A stretch of DNA of 5,872 bases from an uncultured Flavobacteriales bacterium (GCA_937925455.1 CALEWF010000081.1:1-5872); one strand, 5' to 3'. Shown: positions 1-5,865, counted from the first letter of the stretch. Program-made: numbers and translations. The notes: a model not told the origin generated them from the sequence alone.

Positions 1-12
1 TATCTAACAGTG

Positions 13-33
13 GCTACGTAGCTTTTTGTTTTT
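13..33 (+). terminator. Possible intrinsic terminator of a gene left of the window
   Basis: A 10-bp perfect palindrome (GCTACGTAGC, 13-22) is followed at once by a T-rich run with one G (23-33). The foldable stem is short, three G/C-containing pairs plus a wobble around an ACGT loop. It is therefore a weak candidate, and the gene it would serve lies outside the window. Confidence 0.3.
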
Positions 34-269
34 CTCGATGCCTACGGAAAATTTCTAATCTATAATTTGAGTTTAATAACGACAAATCCATAATATTTAC
101 ATAATTCGGAACAAAAAATTTGATCAAAAAATTTTATTCTATACTATTACAATCAAGGCCAGATTTGTATCAATAAAATTTTGTTTCTAAATAATTTTAC
201 CTCAATAAAAAATCAAGGTATCATGATTTGATTCTATTTCACCAATTGAATTTTTTTAGATAAAAAAGA

Positions 270-285
270 AAATTGAATTCAATTT
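270..285. repeat. 16-bp perfect palindrome
   Basis: The sequence AAATTGAATTCAATTT is its own reverse complement. A second copy of AATTGAATT lies at 244-252 and can also pair with 276-284, so two alternative foldings exist. It could be a protein-binding site or a by-product of the extreme A/T bias. No neighbouring promoter is visible. Confidence 0.5.
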
Positions 286-455
286 GTAATATCGAATCTA
301 CCAGATTGAAGATTACACAAGATTGAATGATAAAATATGCTGATGAACGAATCGAAAAAAGAAAAAACAAAAGAGTCTAAAGTTTCAATGCAACTTATCT
401 AATACTTCTGTAATATTTGATTTTACAATATGTTCAGAAGATTTGTCTTATTCGC

Positions 456-482
456 ACTAATGTGTTGTAAATTAGTTTTTTT
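456..482 (+). terminator. Hairpin with T run, candidate intrinsic terminator
   Basis: ACTAAT (456-461) pairs perfectly with ATTAGT (471-476) across a 9-nt loop, and Ts run to 482. The stem is A/T-rich and only 6 bp, so the call is tentative. If real it would end a rightward transcript for which I see no convincing gene, such as a small RNA or long 3' UTR starting in 1-455. Confidence 0.3.
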
Positions 483-616
483 CAACCGACAATTGTTAAT
501 TACACCAATCAAATAGAATTACTTTTCTTTGAAACATATAGTATTATCAATACATACAGAAGATCAATATTGCATAAAAGTCTATAATGACACAAAAAAT
601 AAAATATCATTCAACA

Positions 617-648
617 TTTCTTCATATTTAAATTATTCTATACTTTCG
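617..648 (+). promoter_or_regulatory. Candidate Bacteroidota promoter of the H1-like gene
   Basis: A -7 like element TACTTTCG (641-648) differs from the phylum consensus TANNTTTG by one base (C for T). A TTTC (617-620) sits 20 nt upstream as a degenerate -33 element. Transcription would begin near 653-656, giving an A-rich leader of about 16 nt without a Shine-Dalgarno sequence, as is usual in this phylum. Confidence 0.5.
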
Positions 649-670
649 ATGTAAACAAAACATTAAATTT

Positions 671-1087
671 ATGGCAAAAAAATCCGGCACTGCTAAAAAA
701 GCTGCTCCCAAAAAAGCAGCGAAAAAGGCCGCTGCAAAGAAAGCGGTAAAGAAAGCCGCTGCTAAAAAAGCAGCGAAGAAAGTAGCTAAAAAGGCTGCTG
801 CTAAAAAGGCTGCTAAGAAAGTAGCTAAGAAGGCTGCTCCTAAAAAAGCTGCTAAGAAGGTAGCTAAGAGGGCTGCTCCTAAAAAAGCTGCTAAAAAAGT
901 AGCTAAGAGGGCTACCCCTAAAAAAGCTGCTAAAAAAACGGCTAAAAAAGCTGCTACAAAAAAGCCAGCTAAAAAAGCTGCTGCGAAGAAACCAGCTGCT
1001 AAGAAAAAAACAGCTGCCAAAAAACCAGCCGCTGCTCCGGCTGCTAATCCAGACACGCCTCCTGTATCTGCTTCTGCAAAGAAGTAA
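671..1087 (+). CDS. Lysine/alanine-rich histone H1-like DNA-binding protein
   Basis: This 138-residue protein consists almost entirely of Lys and Ala with some Pro, Val, Thr and Arg, in KKAAKK-type motifs. Such low-complexity basic chains resemble the C-terminal tail of eukaryotic histone H1 and bacterial relatives (chlamydial Hc2, AlgP-like proteins). They bind DNA non-specifically and are thought to compact the nucleoid; that role is inferred from composition alone. Residues 29-93 are five 13-residue repeats of the form AA(A/P)KKAAKKVAK(K/R), the last one diverged. A proline/alanine-rich, less basic tail follows from about residue 119. There is no globular domain, signal peptide or membrane segment. 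The ATG at 671 lies about 23 nt after a promoter-like element and no upstream in-frame start is needed. The gene stands alone, ends at a strong hairpin and converges with the phosphatase gene. The long opposite-strand frame here is only a shadow of the repeats. Confidence 0.9.
   Translation: MAKKSGTAKKAAPKKAAKKAAAKKAVKKAAAKKAAKKVAKKAAAKKAAKKVAKKAAPKKAAKKVAKRAAPKKAAKKVAKRATPKKAAKKTAKKAATKKPAKKAAAKKPAAKKKTAAKKPAAAPAANPDTPPVSASAKK
755..949 (+). repeat. Five in-frame 39-bp tandem repeats
   Basis: Units start at 755, 794, 833, 872 and 911, and each encodes 13 residues. Copies three and four (833-871 and 872-910) encode identical peptides and differ by only two silent A/G changes. The outer copies have diverged more. 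Because the unit is a multiple of three, gain or loss of copies keeps the frame, so repeat number probably varies between strains. Confidence 0.85.
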
Positions 1088-1107
1088 TCAGGGATTGGTT
1101 AGCATTT

Positions 1108-1141
1108 AAAAACCTTTAGCTTTCGCCCGCTAAAGGTTTTT
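1108..1141. terminator. Strong bidirectional terminator between converging genes
   Basis: A perfect 13-bp stem, AAAAACCTTTAGC (1108-1120) with GCTAAAGGTTTTT (1129-1141), encloses an 8-nt loop. The arms supply a T run on either strand, so the same hairpin can end the H1-like transcript (21 nt past its stop) and the phosphatase transcript (28 nt past its stop). Confidence 0.85.
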
Positions 1142-1169
1142 ATTTATATTACTTGCCATAAGAAAAAAA

Positions 1170-2210
1170 TTATTTTTTTCGTAAATCATCCAAATATATG
1201 GTGATTTCTTGATTTACAAAGTCCTGTATATCGCGTAACTCCACTTTTAATGAAACTGGATCATTCCAATTAATAGTAATTAAACCATAATTTCGTCCGC
1301 AAAATGGGTTTCTAATTTTATATGAATTTCGTTTCACACCGGGACCCCAATGTCCATGTGTAAGCCCACTGGAAGTAAATTCATAAATTGGATATGGTAA
1401 ATCTGTAGAATTATTCACCATCATTTCTCCGCAATGAATATCACCACTAAGAAAAATTACTCCCGGTGTAGCCGTTGAACGTATAAGCTCATACATGCGT
1501 TTCACAGACCTGGGAAACTGTAGCCAACGTTCTGTTGTTTTTTTATCAGAAATAAATTGAGTACCAGTAGCAATAAAATGAACTTGAGCGGATGAATTGT
1601 GTAACTCTTTTTCCAGCCAGTTCCACTGAGCTTCACCAAGTATATCACTGTTATCTCCTGGTTTTTCTTTATAGTAACGAACATCCAATAAAATGAATTT
1701 GACTTGTTTGCCCGGCTCGCCAAATACATACGATGTATAAATTCCTTCCTGCGTCCGTCGGGGTGAATGAATTGGCTCTCCTAAAAAATCAAGAAAAAGT
1801 TGCTGCGTTTCCCTTTTCATGGGATAGGTTTTATCTTCATTATTTCCTCCATAGTCATGATCGTCCCAAATACCAATTACCGGTACATATTTTAAAAATG
1901 TAACATAATTTGGCTTGGATAATTGTTTATTAAAAATTCGTTTCATTTTATCCATATTCTTGGTATCTCCATAAATAGCATCGCCTAACCAAACCCATAT
2001 ATCAGGCTGGTGCACTAAAATATTTTCCCACATTTCCTGTGGTAGCGACTGGTGATTACACGAACCAAAAGCAATACGCGTGATTTGTTTTACCGAATCA
2101 AGCGGTACACGCTGCACCGGTTTGAGTTGATTTTGCGCAATAAATATGATAGAATTATAGCAGAAAATAACATAAAAAAGTAAACCTCTTTGTAATAAAA
2201 TTGTTTTCAT
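1170..2210 (-). CDS. Exported PhoD-like metallophosphatase
   Basis: This is a 346-residue member of the PhoD-like alkaline phosphatase/phosphodiesterase family. Enzymes of this family hydrolyse phosphate mono- or diesters outside the cytoplasm with Fe/Ca-type metal centres; the substrate here is unknown. Motifs in order are FGSCN (48-52, metal-ligand Cys51), WLGDAIYGD (74-82), WDDHDYGGN (115-123), LLDVRYY (174-180), SGDIHCGE (255-262) and SSGLTHG (280-286). The N-terminus has a hydrophobic segment (about 9-24) ending in Ala-Gln, which fits a signal peptide cleaved near residue 25 and a periplasmic or further exported enzyme. I start at the ATG at 2208-2210 because it begins this signal peptide. 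An in-frame ATG 32 codons upstream would bury the signal and overlap the divergent hydrolase gene. A TACTTTCG element lies 6 nt before the start. The catalytic motifs look intact. A narrower function, such as teichoic-acid or phospholipid phosphodiesterase, cannot be assigned from sequence alone. Confidence 0.88.
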   Translation of the reverse strand: MKTILLQRGLLFYVIFCYNSIIFIAQNQLKPVQRVPLDSVKQITRIAFGSCNHQSLPQEMWENILVHQPDIWVWLGDAIYGDTKNMDKMKRIFNKQLSKPNYVTFLKYVPVIGIWDDHDYGGNNEDKTYPMKRETQQLFLDFLGEPIHSPRRTQEGIYTSYVFGEPGKQVKFILLDVRYYKEKPGDNSDILGEAQWNWLEKELHNSSAQVHFIATGTQFISDKKTTERWLQFPRSVKRMYELIRSTATPGVIFLSGDIHCGEMMVNNSTDLPYPIYEFTSSGLTHGHWGPGVKRNSYKIRNPFCGRNYGLITINWNDPVSLKVELRDIQDFVNQEITIYLDDLRKK

Positions 2211-2217
2211 AACTTCG
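2189..2217 (+). promoter_or_regulatory. Candidate promoter of the secreted hydrolase
   Basis: TTTG (2189-2192), a 17-nt spacer, then TAACTTCG (2210-2217) match the Bacteroidota -33/-7 layout with one substitution in the -7. The -33 element lies inside the phosphatase coding sequence and the -7 begins on that gene's start codon. The predicted leader of about 24 nt before the ATG at 2248 is A/T-rich and has no Shine-Dalgarno sequence. Confidence 0.55.
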
Positions 2218-2223
2218 AAAGTA
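2216..2223 (-). promoter_or_regulatory. Candidate -7 element of the phosphatase gene
   Basis: Read on the minus strand, the sequence is TACTTTCG, the same variant seen before the H1-like gene. It ends 6 nt before the phosphatase ATG, so the mRNA would have almost no leader. No TTG or TTTG occurs at the usual 17-23 nt spacing upstream, which lowers confidence. It overlaps the opposing -7 element by two bases within TTCGAA (2214-2219). Confidence 0.4.
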
Positions 2224-2247
2224 AAAATATTCAACCAATAAATCATT

Positions 2248-3447
2248 ATGAAAAAGACGTATGCTTTGATTATTTTCATGCTGCTTATACTCGGTATTAC
2301 ACGCATGAATGCACAATTTTATGTTGGAAAAAGAACTTTTAATTTTTATGATGCATCTCGAAATAATCGCGAAATCAATGCAGAAATTTCCTATCCGGCA
2401 TTGGTAGCAGGAGAAAATACAACGCCTGCTAATGGGCAATTTCCGCTGATTGTGATTGGGCATGGATTTGTAATGGGTATTGATGCGTATGCCAACTTTG
2501 TAAATACACTAGTGCCGATGGGTTATATAGTAGCTCTCTGCAATACCGAAACCTCATTTTCTCCCAGCCACGATAATTTTGCCCGCGATCTGCTTTTCTT
2601 AAACAATGAGATTAAAAATAAGGCACTAAACGACAACTCATTTTTCCTTTATGAGCATCTATCCGGAAGTTCATCGATCATGGGACATTCCATGGGTGGT
2701 GGTTGCAGTGTTCTGGCAGCATCGTTCGCCAATACCGGAAATATCAATTGCATAGTGGGATTTGCTCCGGCAGAAACCAATCCTTCGGCAGTAACTGCTG
2801 CTGGATTAGTAAATGTCCCCGCATTAATTTTTGCCGGCCAAGGAGATAATGTAACTCCTCCGGCAACTCATCAAATACCTATTTATAATGCATTGACAAA
2901 TTCCTGCGCAATTTTGGTAACCATCAAAGGCGGAGGGCACTGTTACTTTGCACAACCCAATGCAGCTTGCGATTTTGGAGAAACATTTTCTAACAGCAAT
3001 ATTTCAATTACCCGTGAAGAACAACAAGATGTAATGTTCGACTTTTTATTGCCTTTTTTAGATCTGAACTTGAAATTTAATGCCGCAGCAAAACAAATAT
3101 TAAATGATAGCCTGACGCAATCAACCAGAATTACCTACCAAAATACAAACTGCGAATCACTATCCTTGTCGCCATACAGCGCAGGGAAATTAAACATTAG
3201 AATTTTGAATAATACCAACGTGCAACAACAGCTTCGATTTGTGTCCAACTTCAATAAAAAAGGAAATGTATTGGTTACCGTTCAATCATCAGATGGTAAA
3301 GTGGTAGCCGAACAACATATGGCTGTTCAAAAAGGTGAACAAGAATATGTCATATCCCTTCCACCCTTAGCTACAGGAATATATATTGCCGGATTTTATT
3401 TTGAAAACAAGGCCGATTCAGCAAAATTCATGGTAACTACACCTTGA
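2248..3447 (+). CDS. Secreted alpha/beta hydrolase with type IX sorting-like tail
   Basis: This 399-residue protein has a signal peptide (hydrophobic 5-17, cleavage near NA-Q at 22/23). An alpha/beta-hydrolase domain spans about residues 27-275. A C-terminal beta-rich domain (about 312-399) resembles type IX secretion sorting tails, with a segment SSDGKVV, then LATGIYIAGF, then a basic KFMV close to the end. The catalytic set is visible: HGF at 72-74 (oxyanion region), nucleophile Ser148 in GHSMGGG, probable acid Asp200 in GQGD and probable His231 in GGGH. Dienelactone-hydrolase, chlorophyllase-like and cutinase/polyester-hydrolase families share this pattern. The stretch VPALIFAGQGDNVTPPATHQ with the following IPIYNAL is reminiscent of actinobacterial cutinases, but that is recall, not an alignment. 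It probably cleaves an ester outside the cell; the substrate is unknown. The classic sorting-tail YPNP motif is not obvious. Seven cysteines in the mature chain, including 232 and 241 close together, leave room for disulfides. The gene is divergent from the phosphatase. Confidence 0.82.
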   Translation: MKKTYALIIFMLLILGITRMNAQFYVGKRTFNFYDASRNNREINAEISYPALVAGENTTPANGQFPLIVIGHGFVMGIDAYANFVNTLVPMGYIVALCNTETSFSPSHDNFARDLLFLNNEIKNKALNDNSFFLYEHLSGSSSIMGHSMGGGCSVLAASFANTGNINCIVGFAPAETNPSAVTAAGLVNVPALIFAGQGDNVTPPATHQIPIYNALTNSCAILVTIKGGGHCYFAQPNAACDFGETFSNSNISITREEQQDVMFDFLLPFLDLNLKFNAAAKQILNDSLTQSTRITYQNTNCESLSLSPYSAGKLNIRILNNTNVQQQLRFVSNFNKKGNVLVTVQSSDGKVVAEQHMAVQKGEQEYVISLPPLATGIYIAGFYFENKADSAKFMVTTP

Positions 3448-3471
3448 TATCAGGCTGATGTGATACCTTTG
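3444..3471 (+). promoter_or_regulatory. Promoter of the ABC-F gene, overlapping the upstream stop codon
   Basis: TACCTTTG (3464-3471) is a perfect match to TANNTTTG. A TTG (3444-3446), 17 nt upstream, shares two bases with the TGA stop of the hydrolase (3445-3447). The -7 ends only 4 nt before the ATG at 3476, so transcription should start at or within a few bases of the start codon. No Shine-Dalgarno sequence is present. Confidence 0.65.
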
Positions 3472-3475
3472 TATT

Positions 3476-5413
3476 ATGATCGGGGTATCCAATTTATCAG
3501 TAGTATATGGCGGTAAACCGCTTTTTGAAAACATTTCCTTTCTTATTAACCGGGACGACCGAATTGGGTTAACCGGACGTAACGGTGCAGGGAAATCAAC
3601 CTTGTTGAAAATCATTAAGGGCATTCAAAAACCCACCAGCGGAGAGGTTTCCATGCCACGTGATGCCACCATTGGCTACCTGCCACAAGAGTTTCATAAT
3701 ACCTCATCATTAACGGTAATAGAAGAAACTCGTAAAGCATTTGAAAAAATTATTGAATTAGAACAAAAGATTGAAAATATTCAGGAACAACTTACCCTGC
3801 GAACGGATTATGAAAGTGATAGCTACATGCAGCTCATTGAACAAATGAACGATGCACAACATCACTTTCAGGTATTGGGCGGATATGAGATGGAAGAAAA
3901 AATGGAACGAATCCTGAAAGGCCTTGGATTTGAAGTATCAGACTTTAACCGTAAGGTAAGCGAATTCAGTGGAGGATGGCAAATGCGAATAGAACTAGCT
4001 AAAATTCTCCTTCAGCAGCCAGATCTGATATTACTAGATGAACCTACTAACCACCTGGATATTGAATCAATCATTTGGCTGGAAGATTTTCTTATCAACT
4101 ACCGTGGTGCTATTATGATGATTTCGCACGACCGTACTTTTTTAGATAAGATAACCAAACGCACTCTTGAAATTACCAATGGCGGGATTGAAGATTACAA
4201 AGCTCCCTACTCCAAATACCTTGAGTTACGCAAAGAACGTCGTGAAAAATTGGAATCGGCTGCCCGCAACCAAGAAAAGCAGATTGCTCAAATGGAACGA
4301 AATATTGAGCGGTTCCGGGCCAAAGCCTCAAAAGCCAGTTTTGCACAATCATTAATTAAAAAGCTGGATAAAATAGAACGAATAGAATTAGATGTTGAAG
4401 ATGTTTCAAAAATTAACATTCGATTTCCTGAACCCCCAAGAGCCGGTAAAGTAATTGTAACCGGAGAAAATATTCAAAAATTCTATGGCGAAAAACAAGT
4501 CATTCGGCCCATGAGTTTTTCAATTGACCGTGGAGATCGCATCGCCTTTGTAGGAAAAAACGGCATGGGAAAAACTACCTTAAGCCGAATTATTGCTAAG
4601 GACCTGGACTACGAAGGCAAATTGGAATATGGCCATAATATTCATTTAGGATATTTTGCCCAACATCAGGCCAACAAACTGCATGGAGAAAATACCATAT
4701 TGAAAGAAATGGAAGAGGCTGCTTACACCAGCGATAAATTTACCCAGGTTCGTTCTATTTTAGGAGCTTTTCTGTTTAGCGGAGAAGATGTAGAAAAAAA
4801 AATAAAAGTATTGTCCGGTGGAGAAAAGGCCCGATTATCTTTGGCAAAACTCTTATTAGAGCCATTAAACTTTTTGATTTTGGATGAGCCAACCAACCAC
4901 CTGGATATGATTTCAAAAGATGTTTTGAAAAATGCTTTGCTGAATTTTGAAGGCACATTGATTGTCGTATCGCATGACCGCGATTTTTTAAAAGGATTAA
5001 CCAACAAAACCTTTGAGTTTACAAAAGAAGGAATAAAACAACACCTGGGTGATGTAACTGAATTTCTTGCAAAACGAAATGCCGAAAACTTTAGAGAGTT
5101 TGAATTAAATAAGGAAAAGAAAACTACTCCAGCAATATCCTATACAGAAAATGAGCCCGTTGAGAAACATAAAAATCGCGACAAAGAAATTCGAAAGCTA
5201 AAAAATCAGGTGAGCCAAGCAGAGAAAAAAATTCAAGAGTTGGAAACACAAATCAAGGCCCTGGATGATCAATTACAAGATCCAGAACAGTACAAAAAAC
5301 TAATCAATCAACCTGGATTTTTTGAAGGATATGAGGAAAAAAAACAAAAACTGGACATAGCAATGGAAACTTGGGAAAAGCTGTTATCTGAACTTGAAAA
5401 ATTGGAATCATAA
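3476..5413 (+). CDS. ABC-F family ATPase, ribosome-associated (YdiF/YheS/Uup-like)
   Basis: This 645-residue soluble protein has two ABC ATPase domains and no membrane segment, as in ABC-F translation factors that bind the ribosomal E site. Domain 1 has Walker A GRNGAGKST (34-42), signature FSGGWQ (164-169), Walker B LLDEPTNHLD (186-195, catalytic Glu189) and switch His218. An arm-like helical insert lies around 85-135. The linker (about 243-325) carries the basic ERFRAKASKA segment and leads to FPEPPRAGK, typical of the P-site tRNA interaction motif. Domain 2 has Walker A GKNGMGKTT (360-368), signature LSGGEK (446-451), Walker B ILDEPTNHLD (468-477, Glu471) and His500. A charged coiled-coil C-terminal domain spans about 563-645, as in Uup and YdiF. 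The normal-length linker favours a housekeeping factor over an antibiotic-resistance ABC-F, though that is inference. All catalytic residues are present. The start is fixed by the immediately preceding promoter and the family-typical N-terminus. It lies 28 bp after the hydrolase but has its own promoter, so a shared operon is doubtful. Confidence 0.93.
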   Translation: MIGVSNLSVVYGGKPLFENISFLINRDDRIGLTGRNGAGKSTLLKIIKGIQKPTSGEVSMPRDATIGYLPQEFHNTSSLTVIEETRKAFEKIIELEQKIENIQEQLTLRTDYESDSYMQLIEQMNDAQHHFQVLGGYEMEEKMERILKGLGFEVSDFNRKVSEFSGGWQMRIELAKILLQQPDLILLDEPTNHLDIESIIWLEDFLINYRGAIMMISHDRTFLDKITKRTLEITNGGIEDYKAPYSKYLELRKERREKLESAARNQEKQIAQMERNIERFRAKASKASFAQSLIKKLDKIERIELDVEDVSKINIRFPEPPRAGKVIVTGENIQKFYGEKQVIRPMSFSIDRGDRIAFVGKNGMGKTTLSRIIAKDLDYEGKLEYGHNIHLGYFAQHQANKLHGENTILKEMEEAAYTSDKFTQVRSILGAFLFSGEDVEKKIKVLSGGEKARLSLAKLLLEPLNFLILDEPTNHLDMISKDVLKNALLNFEGTLIVVSHDRDFLKGLTNKTFEFTKEGIKQHLGDVTEFLAKRNAENFREFELNKEKKTTPAISYTENEPVEKHKNRDKEIRKLKNQVSQAEKKIQELETQIKALDDQLQDPEQYKKLINQPGFFEGYEEKKQKLDIAMETWEKLLSELEKLES

Positions 5414-5418
5414 ACTTT

Positions 5419-5439
5419 CAAATTGCCAATTTGTTTTTT
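5419..5439 (+). terminator. Weak intrinsic terminator after the ABC-F gene
   Basis: CAAATT (5419-5424) and AATTTG (5428-5433) form a 6-bp stem around a GCC loop, followed by six Ts (5434-5439). It begins 5 nt after the ABC-F stop. The stem is A/T-rich, so termination may be incomplete, but position and T run support the call. Confidence 0.55.
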
Positions 5440-5458
5440 AAACGATGCGTTTACTTAT

Positions 5459-5466
5459 TAGTTTTG
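5459..5466 (+). promoter_or_regulatory. -7 element before the 52-codon ORF
   Basis: TAGTTTTG is an exact TANNTTTG match, ending 13 nt before the ATG at 5480 and predicting a leader of about 7-9 nt. The nearest TTTG upstream (5430-5433) is 25 nt away, slightly outside the usual 17-23 spacing and within the preceding terminator stem. Confidence 0.45.
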
Positions 5467-5479
5467 AAAATATAAACGT

Positions 5480-5638
5480 ATGTCTATCATTTCCATGATT
5501 CATGCAGCAGGTTTTAATGGTTTAGCTTTTGGATTGGCTGTGATAATATCTGCAAATAAAGGAAACAATAGGCACAAAAAACTATACCTTTTCAATTTTT
5601 CTCGATGGGAGTTTCATCCAATCTCGCCGTTTTTTTAG
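5480..5638 (+). pseudogene. 52-codon ORF, possible stump of a membrane-anchored regulator
   Basis: The ORF encodes 52 residues with one hydrophobic segment (about 4-24), then a short basic stretch (NKGNNRHKK), then an aromatic-rich tail ending in FF. The start with a glycine-rich helix, basic loop and second hydrophobic beginning (LYLFNF) is reminiscent of the N-terminus of multi-helix Bacteroidota AraC-type sensor regulators, which would continue for several hundred residues. Here the frame stops at TAG, and the other frames downstream do not continue a recognisable protein. An in-frame stop at 5465-5467 rules out a longer upstream start. A good -7 element precedes the ATG, which favours a once-expressed gene. 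It could be a truncated relic, a genuine small membrane protein or chance. I do not recognise it as a known small protein. Confidence 0.35.
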
Positions 5639-5639
5639 C

Positions 5640-5665
5640 ATTCAGATGAAAAATCTAATTTTTTT
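5640..5665 (+). terminator. Possible hairpin with T run after the 52-codon ORF
   Basis: AGAT (5644-5647) pairs with ATCT (5653-5656), extended by ATT/AAT across a single-base bulge (C5643), and is followed by a T run to 5665. It begins directly after the ORF's stop codon, but the stem is weak. Confidence 0.3.
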
Positions 5666-5757
5666 ATCCCCAATTATGCAATAGAAAACCGCATATAATG
5701 CAAAGTCATTTTCATTTCTGTACTAAAGCTGATTATATGAAGTAACCACCTGGGTTT

Positions 5758-5815
5758 AACCAATTATTTTGCTTCAATTGCAATAAATGTTATTTCAGAT
5801 GTTTTTTAATTGGTT
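5758..5815. repeat. Inverted repeat with nested hairpin
   Basis: AACCAATTA (5758-5766) pairs perfectly with TAATTGGTT (5807-5815) across a 40-nt loop. Inside it TTGC (5769-5772) can pair with GCAA (5780-5783). The arms are A/T-rich and could arise by chance, but the position next to a second, longer inverted repeat is notable. Confidence 0.45.
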
Positions 5816-5821
5816 TATTGA

Positions 5822-5865
5822 TCTGTGTTCTCTGTGGTGAAAAATTTAACCACAAAGAACACAGA
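5822..5865. repeat. 17-bp inverted repeat of the CACAGAGAACACAGAG type
   Basis: The left arm TCTGTGTTCTCTGTGGT (5822-5838) and right arm ACCACAAAGAACACAGA (5849-5865) pair at 16 of 17 positions, with one C/A mismatch (5832/5855), around a 10-nt A/T-rich loop. The motif rich in CACAGAGA resembles dispersed intergenic repeats I recall from many environmental bacterial genomes. It may extend past the window edge (GATACAC follows the right arm). There is no T run, so a terminator role is unlikely. Confidence 0.7.

Larger units (their letters stand above)
1..670. other. Long A/T-rich gene-free region left of the H1-like gene
   Basis: No reading frame of convincing length or composition is visible on either strand, and no tRNA or rRNA is recognisable. 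The stretch is markedly richer in A and T than the genes to its right and is full of short direct and inverted repeats. It contains a possible terminator at 13-33 for a gene left of the window, a 16-bp palindrome at 270-285, a hairpin followed by a T run at 456-482, and the promoter of the H1-like gene at its right end. A 28-codon ORF at 430-516 is discussed under rejected items. The region could be decayed sequence or could hold an unrecognised small RNA; nothing in it decides between these. Confidence 0.6.

Noticed and set aside
430..516. 28-codon plus-strand ORF beginning MFRRFVLFALMCCK, looking like a lipoprotein signal
   Set aside because: It is too short to judge, contains the hairpin and T run at 456-482 inside it, and has no exact -7 element in front (the nearest, around 412-419, fails the TA positions). 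Chance is likely in such A/T-rich DNA.
755..949. Regular repeats that might suggest a CRISPR array
   Set aside because: The units are contiguous without spacers, in frame, and encode the Lys/Ala repeat of the H1-like protein.
628..1056. Minus-strand 142-codon frame rich in Ala, Phe and Leu, superficially like a membrane protein
   Set aside because: It is the antisense image of the Lys/Ala repeats: GCT and AAA codons read backwards give AGC/TTT-type codons in a low-complexity pattern. The plus frame has a promoter, a matching terminator and a known protein type.
2211..2306. Extended N-terminus of the phosphatase starting at 2306
   Set aside because: It would overlap the divergent hydrolase gene by 59 bp, bury a good signal peptide 32 residues in, and skip the promoter-like element just before 2210.
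3476..5413. ABC-F gene as an antibiotic-resistance determinant
   Set aside because: The linker between the ATPase domains is of ordinary length and carries the ERFRAKA...FPEPPR pattern of housekeeping members. There are no resistance neighbours or mobile genes.
2248..5413. Hydrolase and ABC-F gene as one functional operon
   Set aside because: The gap is only 28 bp, but the ABC-F gene has its own consensus promoter and the functions (secreted esterase, cytoplasmic ribosome factor) show no link. Read-through is possible but not evidence of a shared system.
29..5607. Shared 12-mer TTTTTCTCGATG at 29-40 and 5596-5607, possible element ends flanking the window
   Set aside because: The match does not extend on either side, and a few 12-mer matches are expected by chance in nearly 6 kb of A/T-rich sequence.
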